DNA of 62,074 nt from CAYVUM01 sp964619055 (GTDB taxonomy: Bacteria; Pseudomonadota; Alphaproteobacteria; Rhodospirillales; Defluviicoccaceae), in NCBI GenBank assembly GCA_964619055.1, contig CAZUDB010000015.1, forward strand, positions 1 to 62,074, in the 5' to 3' direction. Position 1 is the first letter of the stretch. Every line of letters starts with the position of its first letter. The notes under the pieces are model-generated. The model had not been told where the DNA came from, did no database searches, and was given only the letters and a program-made list of their open reading frames with translations. Shown here piece by piece: positions 1 to 6,862 of this stretch. The translations under genes and the position numbers were made by a program.

Positions 1-96
1 ACGGCGGCGGGCCAGATCTCGCTGCTTCGTGTGCGCTGGAGACCTTGATTTATCTAGGGCTTGCCGCCGCGCCGGCAACGCTATCAGGCGTGCCCG

Positions 97-450
97 TCAA
101 GCCCGTTCAATCTTGCCGTGGTCGTCGCAGTGATCGCCGTGGGGATGATGGAGGTGATCGCCAACGAGGTAGTCGACATGGTCGCCGTGGGGCACGGCCT
201 CGTGCCCGCAGCCCGGGCCGTGAACATGCCCGGCTTCATGGCCTTCCCCGGCATGAACCGGTGCACACGCATCCGGATTGGCCGGACTGACGTCAATCAC
301 ATGCTCGTCGACATGGTCGCCGTGCGGGTGATGGAGATGACCGTCGTGAAGATAGTCGACATGGTCGCCGTGACGGATCGCCGTGTGGCCGCAGCCGGCG
401 CCGTGCTGATGGTCGTGTCCGCCGGGATGCTGGTGCTCGCAGTCGCTCAT
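97..450 (-). CDS. His-rich metal-binding protein
   Basis: A 117-residue protein dominated by His, Asp and Gly. It contains two copies of a module (Cys-Gly-His, then HGDHVDYL, then HLHHPHGDH), which suggests internal duplication. The density of His and acidic residues fits binding of Zn, Ni, Fe or Cu; which metal is not visible. There is no signal peptide, so a cytosolic chelator or metal store is inferred. I chose the ATG that gives MSDCEH because GGAG lies 6 bases upstream; the open frame extends 4 codons further to a GTG. An Irr/Fur-like palindrome lies just upstream. Similar His-rich proteins occur in alphaproteobacteria, but I cannot name a family. Confidence 0.75.
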   Translation of the reverse strand: MSDCEHQHPGGHDHQHGAGCGHTAIRHGDHVDYLHDGHLHHPHGDHVDEHVIDVSPANPDACAPVHAGEGHEAGHVHGPGCGHEAVPHGDHVDYLVGDHLHHPHGDHCDDHGKIERA

Positions 451-467
451 GGTCATCTCCACGATGT

Positions 468-484
468 TTTAGGATTATTCTCAA
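468..484 (-). promoter_or_regulatory. ICE/Fur-like palindrome upstream of the His-rich gene
   Basis: Read on the minus strand the site is TTGAGAATAATCCTAAA, an imperfect inverted repeat. It matches the Irr iron-control element (TTTAGAA-N3-TTCTAAA) at all but two positions. It lies about 18 bp upstream of the chosen ATG. A possible -35 TTGCAA, 17 bp and a weak -10 TATGTC lie upstream, so a bound Fur-family repressor would sit near the transcription start. Zur or Fur cannot be excluded. Confidence 0.4.
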
Positions 485-551
485 ATTGACATAGTCGGCG
501 TGGATGCCGATTGCAACGCGGCGCGCTGCCGCGACCCGCCTGCAGGGGGCA

Positions 552-1820
552 TCAGTCGAAGCTTTGGCCCGTGACCCCCAGCCACGCTTGCTGGCGCGGT
601 CCGGGGGCGGCTGTTTCAAACAGCGGGTGCTCCGGGGCCTGGACCGCCAGTTCCAGGGCGGCGGCGATGCGTTGGCGCTGGAAACCGTGGATCAGCACAT
701 GTCGGCATTGCTCGGCCGTGATCGGTGCGCCGCAGAGGTGACGGTCGCGTTCGCCAAAGTGGCTGCGGTTATCCCGCCACCAGGCGTCTATCAGTTTCGG
801 GGACGGCCACGGCAAGTCTTCGTCAGGGTCCAGATCAACATCCTCATCATCCGGATCCTCGCTCGGACTCGCCTCAAAGCCGTCCGGCTCATCGCCGTCC
901 AGGTCCTCGTAGGCGAGGTCCAGGCCAGTGATCATCGACACGCCCTCTCCGGCCAGGCGAGCGAGGGACGGCTCCGCCATGTGTTCGATGAGCCACGGAA
1001 TGTGGAAGGGCAGGCCGACCGCACCGACGGCCGCCACCAGCGCCCGGGCGTTGTCGGGATTTTGGGCAAGCGCGGAAAACCATGCCTGATGTTGGGCGGA
1101 CGGCAGCGTTCGCGCCAAAATCTTCACGGCATGCATCTGCAGCGATGTCGGTTTCGGCTCCAGACTGGTCTCAAACAGGCGTGTAAACGCGGCATCGCGG
1201 TCGCCAAGGCGCACGGCCGACCAGTTGCCCCAAAGTCGGCATGTGGGATCGTCGTCGGCGCGACCATGGGCGTCAACATGGCCCCACAAGTCGGATCGGC
1301 CCAACTGGCCTGCCAAGCGGAGGGCCCGGGCGCGGATGGCCGGGTCGGGGTCGTTGAAGCGCGGGACTAAGGCTGGGCCGGGATAACGGCGGTGGACGGC
1401 GTGTGCGGCGACGGCGGCCTCCCGCAAGGCCGGCTCCTCGGCCTCGATCAGGGGGAACACCGTGTCGGTGAGCAGCTCCGGCGAAACCCAAGCGCAGGCG
1501 CCGACGAAACCGGACACGGTCTCGCGGGCCTCGGCCGCCGTCGTCAGCACGGCCTCGATCCTTGGGCGGGCTTGGCCTTCCAGAGCCAGCACGCCGGCGG
1601 CGAACACCTCGCCCGGCTCCTTGATGGCGAGGGCCGCCCGACACGCGGTCCAGCCGCCCTCACCGGCGATCCGAAGCCCATCAAGGTGGGCCTCGACGCG
1701 GTTGTCCTGGTCGGCCAAGTCTTTGAGCGAATAATGGGGCGCCATGACAGCATCATCCCGCAACAGCCAGTGGAACGATGCTTCGGCGGCGTGTTGCTCG
1801 ATGATCTGCGGTATGGTCAT
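552..1820 (-). CDS. TIGR02270-like HEAT-repeat protein, T6SS-associated
   Basis: A 422-residue protein with an N-terminal segment resembling the TIGR02270 family (IIEQHAEEA-type start, then HEAT-like alpha-helical repeats such as ALREAAVAAHAVH and AIRARALRLAGQLG). The C-terminal third has a strongly acidic linker near residues 300-335. Members of this family are often encoded beside VgrG/DUF2169 cargo genes; their biochemical role is unknown. It is the last gene of the minus-strand T6SS run, 176 bp after the putative immunity gene. Its ATG has no strong ribosome-binding site. There is no signal peptide, so a cytosolic adaptor or accessory role is the likely reading. Confidence 0.7.
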   Translation of the reverse strand: MTIPQIIEQHAAEASFHWLLRDDAVMAPHYSLKDLADQDNRVEAHLDGLRIAGEGGWTACRAALAIKEPGEVFAAGVLALEGQARPRIEAVLTTAAEARETVSGFVGACAWVSPELLTDTVFPLIEAEEPALREAAVAAHAVHRRYPGPALVPRFNDPDPAIRARALRLAGQLGRSDLWGHVDAHGRADDDPTCRLWGNWSAVRLGDRDAAFTRLFETSLEPKPTSLQMHAVKILARTLPSAQHQAWFSALAQNPDNARALVAAVGAVGLPFHIPWLIEHMAEPSLARLAGEGVSMITGLDLAYEDLDGDEPDGFEASPSEDPDDEDVDLDPDEDLPWPSPKLIDAWWRDNRSHFGERDRHLCGAPITAEQCRHVLIHGFQRQRIAAALELAVQAPEHPLFETAAPGPRQQAWLGVTGQSFD

Positions 1821-1996
1821 GTCTATGGGATCAAGCCTTGAGGTGTCGCTAGGGATTAAATGCGAAAAAAAGGTCCTTATTAAAAAAACACCAGCCTACA
1901 TGTTATACATCGTAAATTAATGTTCGCAGAGGACCCCAAAAAGGGCGTAGAGTATCCGATAACTGTTTCTAAATCTTAAACAGAATACAAAAATTG

Positions 1997-2899
1997 TTAA
2001 TCTATTCGCATCCAGATACTTCCATTAAAACTCAGAACATCTTTTGAACCTACGGACCATAATATATCCTCTGTCGATGTTAAGTAAAAGTAGGTTCCTG
2101 GCCAATCTTCTCCCATATCGACATGCTTTAGTTCATCATTTTTTTCGAGGGTATAAAGTCCATACATTGTCGAGATGTATAGCTTTCCCTGAAACCATCT
2201 GATGCCCCAAATGTCATCAATGTCGGCCTCGTGCTCTACACTAGACCATTGCTGTCCGCGGCCACGCAACAACAGTCCGCGGTGGGCTCCCACATAAACA
2301 TAGCCGTCTCCGGCGCAGCAAACCGTTGACAAAACCACGTTCGTCGGACTGCCGATCGGGCTCCAGTGCGAGCCGTCGTAGTGCCAAATTTCGCCGTTCC
2401 ATCCGACCGCGTAAATCTCCGACGATGAAAATCCGGCAATGGCCTCCAGGCCAACGGTTTCGGCGCTGCCCGTTTCGGGCTGCAAATCCCCGTCAATCCT
2501 AACCCAGCGATGAGGACCGTCGCGTCGAAACGCCGTCCGCCCCATTCCGACAGCATAGGCTTTACCGTCGATACAGCCCAACCCGCGCATCAGCCGCGGT
2601 GTTTGACCGGAGCGATCAATAAGTTCGTCGTGAATGTCGCCGCTGCCAACGCAGTAAATCTGGCCCCGCGTGCCAAGAGCGATCGCTTGCTCAACGGGAT
2701 CGGTGCACACGCACATGCTGACAACATCCCAGGACTTGGGACGATCGTCACCCTCCCACCTTCCGTCATCCCACGCGAAGAAATACGTATGTTCGATTTT
2801 GTCTCGCGCGCTTTGATCCTCGATCAGAGCCAAGAGGCCTAGGTCGGGGTACCGAGCCGCTCCCATTACAAAAGAATATTTGTCCGTCCACACGCCCAC
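1997..2899 (-). CDS. Propeller-like putative T6SS immunity protein
   Basis: A 300-residue protein with five or six repeats of a blade-like pattern (for example EIYAVGWNGEIWHYDG..W, YVYVGAHRGLLLRGRGQQW, KLYISTMYGLYTLE), suggesting a beta-propeller. It has no signal peptide or membrane segment. It starts at a GTG preceded by AAGGA 8 bases upstream, 35 bp after the stop of the nuclease effector gene. Position directly after the effector and AT-richer codon use than the genome argue that it is the cognate immunity protein in the cytoplasm. I do not recognise a named family; the immunity role is inferred from context. Confidence 0.65.
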   Translation of the reverse strand: MGVWTDKYSFVMGAARYPDLGLLALIEDQSARDKIEHTYFFAWDDGRWEGDDRPKSWDVVSMCVCTDPVEQAIALGTRGQIYCVGSGDIHDELIDRSGQTPRLMRGLGCIDGKAYAVGMGRTAFRRDGPHRWVRIDGDLQPETGSAETVGLEAIAGFSSSEIYAVGWNGEIWHYDGSHWSPIGSPTNVVLSTVCCAGDGYVYVGAHRGLLLRGRGQQWSSVEHEADIDDIWGIRWFQGKLYISTMYGLYTLEKNDELKHVDMGEDWPGTYFYLTSTEDILWSVGSKDVLSFNGSIWMRID

Positions 2900-2934
2900 A
2901 TGGCTTTCCTTAATTCTTGAATTGATTAAGCCTA

Positions 2935-4119
2935 TTAGCGGCCACGGGAACTCTCCAAGTAAACCGTGTGGCTTCGATCAATTTGTTTCTCCACGGCCGC
3001 ATCGACATCGGGGCTTCCTTCACGTACTGCCTTTATTTTCGTATTATCATTCATGTTGCATTGTTCGTGATACGCGTCGAGTTGAGCCTCCAAGCATCCT
3101 TCTTTGCAATCCGATTCGGGGAAGGTCTTCTTCATCGCTGCAATGCCATTCTTCTTTGAATCGCCGTACGTCGTTGCGTAGTCGTGCGTCGTGCCCGTTG
3201 CACACGGAATATGCTCTTTAACAATATCACCGCTTGCAATTGCGCGATCGACACCTTCCCTCTGGAATGTATGCATCTGACCGTGGGTTCCAACGTTTTG
3301 GGTGGTCCCCTCGGCACACACGCAAGGTGCTTTGCCGTGATCATAATCCTGAATGCCGGAAACGAAATTGAGGTCAGCTTTTTTGCAGTGGTGGGGGCTG
3401 ACCTTCGCAACTGACGATGCTTCAATAATATGGTGAGGTGTTTGCGGGTAGCAGCAGCCGCTGGGATCATAGGGCTGCAGCATACATTTGCGTTTTGATA
3501 GGCACTTGTTCAGTGCTGCGATGGTTCCCATCGCTGGAGCTTCGGCGCTTGCCTTTGTGCGAGCGGGCTTGCTGCTTCCAAGTTCTGCACAAGCGTCCTT
3601 GCTGCCATGGGGTGTGTAATCCTTGCAGGCCTCATACTCATCCATGGCTTCGTCGATGCACGGATGACCGGGATCGGCCCACGCCTGGCTGTCGATGTAC
3701 GGCCACGTAGGTGTATTTCCAGGCACTGACGCATGATTATGGGTCGTGATGTCCAGGTGGCGTACGACATTCTTGCCTTCAAACTTCACATCCATGGACC
3801 AGGCATTGAAATAGACCTTGCCGCGATTTTTGCTCGTGATGACGCCTTTTTTTGCGGCACATCCGGCCTCGTCACCCATACTTTTTTTGAAGTAGGATTT
3901 ATTTTTAAGAAGAACTTCCTTTTTGGAAATCTTGACTTTTTTAGAGCCGGACGTCGTATCCTTGGCCATGCCGGTGTTGGGATAGGGGACGGGGACACCA
4001 GGAGGCGTGGCGGGATTCTCGGGCGGGGTCATGCACACATCCGGAAGGGCGCAGATGGATTTACCATCAGCGGCCTTGCAAGAGACCTCGCGGCCGTTGG
4101 CAAAAACATCGTTGGCCAT
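2935..4119 (-). CDS. T6SS effector: PAAR-like DUF4150 + GHH/HNH-type nuclease
   Basis: A 394-residue specialised effector. Residues 1 to about 130 form a PAAR-like DUF4150 domain (MANDVFANG start, CMTPPENPATPPGVPVPYPNT), which caps the VgrG spike. After a linker, residues 215-300 carry a Tox-GHH2-like nuclease signature: PHHIIEAS (His229-His230), SPHHC, KAPCVCAEG and the HGQMH motif (His279, His283). This places it with HNH/endonuclease VII-fold toxins, expected to cut DNA in the target cell. The start follows GGAGGA by 8 bases and overlaps the upstream stop by one base (TGATG). The toxin half is AT-richer than its neighbours, as expected for an exchanged effector tip. Confidence 0.85.
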   Translation of the reverse strand: MANDVFANGREVSCKAADGKSICALPDVCMTPPENPATPPGVPVPYPNTGMAKDTTSGSKKVKISKKEVLLKNKSYFKKSMGDEAGCAAKKGVITSKNRGKVYFNAWSMDVKFEGKNVVRHLDITTHNHASVPGNTPTWPYIDSQAWADPGHPCIDEAMDEYEACKDYTPHGSKDACAELGSSKPARTKASAEAPAMGTIAALNKCLSKRKCMLQPYDPSGCCYPQTPHHIIEASSVAKVSPHHCKKADLNFVSGIQDYDHGKAPCVCAEGTTQNVGTHGQMHTFQREGVDRAIASGDIVKEHIPCATGTTHDYATTYGDSKKNGIAAMKKTFPESDCKEGCLEAQLDAYHEQCNMNDNTKIKAVREGSPDVDAAVEKQIDRSHTVYLESSRGR

Positions 4120-5195
4120 CAGGCGTGTCCTCCAGCGGCGACGAGAAGCGCGCCGCGTCGCACGCCATCTGCGCCGAGATGATGGAGCGCAAGGCGGCCG
4201 GGCGCATAGCGCTTGCGCACAGCCGCCAACTCGACACCGATCATGCACGGCAGCGCGGCGGCACCCACCTCGCCGATACAATCGGCCGGATGCCAGATGT
4301 CGAACTCCTCCTTGCGGTCCCGCAGCAGGCGGGTCATGGCCAGGGCGGCTTCCTTGAAGCCGTATTGCTCGCCGTTAACGTCGCTCAAGCGATAATCGAC
4401 GGCACCCATGGTTAGCCCCGCTTCGTCCAGCGCAGCCCGGATGGCAGCGGCCAGGCCGTCGGCCCGTAGTGGCTTATCTTCGGACAGGATTGTCGCCTCC
4501 TCCGATCCGAAGCCGATGCCAAGGCAGCTGAGCGATGCGTCGCCCGCGTATTCCGATCGGGTCAGCAGCATTGCGGCGCCGGCTTCGCCCGGAACAAAAC
4601 CGTCCGAGTTGGCCGCGCTCAGCAGTCGATCCGTTTCGGCGAGCGCCGTAAGCGTCGGCCCCACCAAATAGCTGTCCACGCCGGCTATCAGCACGTGGCT
4701 CGGTGCATCAGCTCCGCTGTGGAGGAGCTTGCGGGTGTGCTGAACCGCGTGCACACCGCCAACCCTGCCGCGGGCGATAAGGCCGGAGCGTTCCGGATCG
4801 AACTTAACGCCAAGCTCCGCCTCCACGTCGGCGAGCAACTCATCCTCCAAGCCGTTCAGCCGGCCCGGCCGTTCCTGTTCGGCGATACAGAGGAACAATG
4901 GAATGCGCTCAGGTGAGACGCCGGGGACGGCCTCCAAGCACTCACGAAGCGGCCCCGCCGCCAGCTTGGCCAATTTGGCCAGGCCCCTATAGGGCTGCCC
5001 CAACGGAACCTCGCTGCCGACGATCCACTCACCGCCCGCACCCATGAACCGAGTTTCTTGGAAGTTGTCGATGGCGCAGCGGATAGCGGCGCAGGACGAC
5101 GCCCAGGTCAGCCCCACACCGGTCATCATCCCGGCGGCGACAATCGCGACGGGCGGCACCGTGGCCGTCCTGGACGGTGCTTGTCCGTCGTTCAT
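4119..5195 (-). CDS. Ketosynthase-like (thiolase-fold) T6SS accessory protein
   Basis: A 358-residue protein resembling beta-ketoacyl synthases: an N-terminal VAIVAAGMMTGVG strand-loop, a central HVLIAGVDS segment, then GFVPGEAGAAMLL as in KS enzymes. At the nucleophile position the usual Cys motif (TACSS) is replaced by AGVDS, so it is probably catalytically dead. Such KS-like proteins recur between DUF2169 and DUF4150 genes in T6SS cargo clusters, where a loading or chaperone role is suspected but unproven. The start overlaps the DUF2169 stop by 4 bases (ATGA), with GGAAGAGG upstream, so the two genes are translationally coupled. Confidence 0.75.
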   Translation of the reverse strand: MNDGQAPSRTATVPPVAIVAAGMMTGVGLTWASSCAAIRCAIDNFQETRFMGAGGEWIVGSEVPLGQPYRGLAKLAKLAAGPLRECLEAVPGVSPERIPLFLCIAEQERPGRLNGLEDELLADVEAELGVKFDPERSGLIARGRVGGVHAVQHTRKLLHSGADAPSHVLIAGVDSYLVGPTLTALAETDRLLSAANSDGFVPGEAGAAMLLTRSEYAGDASLSCLGIGFGSEEATILSEDKPLRADGLAAAIRAALDEAGLTMGAVDYRLSDVNGEQYGFKEAALAMTRLLRDRKEEFDIWHPADCIGEVGAAALPCMIGVELAAVRKRYAPGRLALHHLGADGVRRGALLVAAGGHA

Positions 5196-6310
5196 TCGCC
5201 CTCTTCCTCCGCCGCCCGTAACCGGCGTGTTTTGACCAGGTCGTTGACGGAGCGATAATAAGTCTTGCCAAGCTTGCGCGCGCGCCACCAGGCTTTCGAC
5301 CGGCGGCCGACAACGGCTTGGGGTAGCTCGAACAGGTTTTGTTTGAGCGCCCGGCTCGCCCGCCAAACCAGCATCAGGCGCCGCCGATCCGGCTCCAAGA
5401 CAATAGTGTCGAGCATGGCGACCGAGTCCTCATGGCCCCCTTTTTTGGGGAAGAAGTAGACGGGCACCTCCAGGTCCGGCAGGCGAAAGCGGAGCGTGCC
5501 CTCGGGGCTCAGGTTGGTGAGCTCCACGTTCGCGCCGGCCACGGCACCGGTCAGTTGTTGGTCGGCCGGGGCGGATTGGTAATGGTCGTCCCGAAAATCC
5601 GACGGCAGAAACGGGAAGTGGTTGTCGAGCCAATTTTGGTCATAGGTGCCGGCGAAACCGAGACGCGGTGTCCAGCCGCGGCCCACGGGTCCGAAAGCCA
5701 TGGGTTGGTAGGCCCCGTTCGGGCGATTGACCGGAGCGTCACGCGCCTCCGTGTTCGGAAGTGGGGTGCCACGCACGAGTTCATCGGCCAACTCCTTATG
5801 ATAGCCGCGGCCGATGGGGTTGGCCATGTGCGCCGCGTGCTTTGCCGGGTCGGGGTGGCGGTCGTCAATGCCACCGAAGGCGCGGTCGTAGGTGATCGGC
5901 ATGGTTTCGAATGGTTGCGGGTCCGTTGGCCGGATACCGCCGGTCCAGACCCCCCAGACCCGGTCGCCCAGCACGAAGAACCGTTTGGTCAGCGCGCCGA
6001 CACGCAGGCTCACCTCCACGCCGGGCACTGGCCGGCCGTGAGGAGCGTGGGCTTGGCCATGAAGCAGCACGTCACAGCGGGGTTTGCGCAGGCAGAAGTC
6101 AGCCTCATACACGGGCGCGGAGAGCCCCGGCTCGCCCGTGAACGTGTCCGCCATCACCAGCGGCTCTTGCTCCTCGGCCAGAGGGGCGGGGCCGTCGCCG
6201 TCCGGCATGTCAAAGGTGCCCTTGATGACAACCACCACAAACTCTCGGCCGCTCGGCTCCACGCCGAGGGTGTAGCCCGCCGTCATCGGCGTTCCATTGA
6301 CAAGCTCCAT
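5192..6310 (-). CDS. DUF2169 domain protein (T6SS effector-loading accessory)
   Basis: A 372-residue DUF2169 family protein, recognised from the N-terminal VVVVIKGTFDMP strand, the DFCLRKPRCDVLLHG block, the RFFVLGDRVW segment and the long FGGID...NPIGRGY region. Family members are encoded with VgrG and PAAR-like DUF4150 proteins and are thought to help load the PAAR effector on the spike. No signal peptide is seen, so it should act in the cytoplasm. The start lies 21 bp after the DUF6484 stop, and the stop overlaps the next start by 4 bases, which supports one transcript from vgrG. Confidence 0.9.
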   Translation of the reverse strand: MELVNGTPMTAGYTLGVEPSGREFVVVVIKGTFDMPDGDGPAPLAEEQEPLVMADTFTGEPGLSAPVYEADFCLRKPRCDVLLHGQAHAPHGRPVPGVEVSLRVGALTKRFFVLGDRVWGVWTGGIRPTDPQPFETMPITYDRAFGGIDDRHPDPAKHAAHMANPIGRGYHKELADELVRGTPLPNTEARDAPVNRPNGAYQPMAFGPVGRGWTPRLGFAGTYDQNWLDNHFPFLPSDFRDDHYQSAPADQQLTGAVAGANVELTNLSPEGTLRFRLPDLEVPVYFFPKKGGHEDSVAMLDTIVLEPDRRRLMLVWRASRALKQNLFELPQAVVGRRSKAWWRARKLGKTYYRSVNDLVKTRRLRAAEEEGE

Positions 6311-6331
6311 GGTGGGTGATCCGGTGCGATG

Positions 6332-6862
6332 TCAGTTGATTTGCACGGAGGCCCCCTTGATCCGGTTGGCGCCCGAGGATCGCGACAGAAGAAAGGCACC
6401 ACGGATCAGGATCTTGCCGGCGCGGGTCAGATGAATGCTGGCCTTGCCACACTTGAGCACGATTTCCCGCGCGGCCGTGAGCTGGATGCGGTCGCCGTCG
6501 ATGACCGCATCTAGGGGCTCGGCCGGGTCCTCGTCGTCTGGCGCTGCGTCCAATGTCACCGGGTCGGCATCCTGGTGCGGTACCGCCTGGGGCTTGCGCA
6601 CCAGGCCGATGATCAGGGGCCGATTTGGATCACCGTCGGCGAACAACAAGGCGACGGGTCGTCCGATGGCGTTCGCATCGAGCACCGCCGTGCTCATGGC
6701 CGCCAATGGCTCGCAGTCACCGTTGTCCGGATGGGAAACGAGCGGCGTGCCGTCCTCTTCAAAGCCCATCAAACGCCCGATAACGACCTCCGGCGCGGCC
6801 TGACGGGGTTGCAACTCCCCGAGGTCAGTTTTCGAGAACTTTCTTTCCTTTAATGATAACAT
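6332..6862 (-). CDS. DUF6484 domain protein
   Basis: A 176-residue protein with an OB-like core (VVIGRLMGFEEDGTPLVSHP, then GRPVALLFADGDPNRPLIIGLV), resembling a VgrG gp5-type beta domain and the DUF6484 family found beside VgrG/DUF2169 genes. The C-terminal part (IQLTAAREIVLKCGKASIHLTRAGKILIRGAFLLS) looks like a short beta-helix tail similar to VgrG tails. I used the ATG with AAAGGG 7 bases upstream. That start lies inside the vgrG 3' end in another frame (38-bp overlap); a later start would lose conserved sequence only slightly. It may interact with the spike. Confidence 0.7.
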   Translation of the reverse strand: MLSLKERKFSKTDLGELQPRQAAPEVVIGRLMGFEEDGTPLVSHPDNGDCEPLAAMSTAVLDANAIGRPVALLFADGDPNRPLIIGLVRKPQAVPHQDADPVTLDAAPDDEDPAEPLDAVIDGDRIQLTAAREIVLKCGKASIHLTRAGKILIRGAFLLSRSSGANRIKGASVQIN

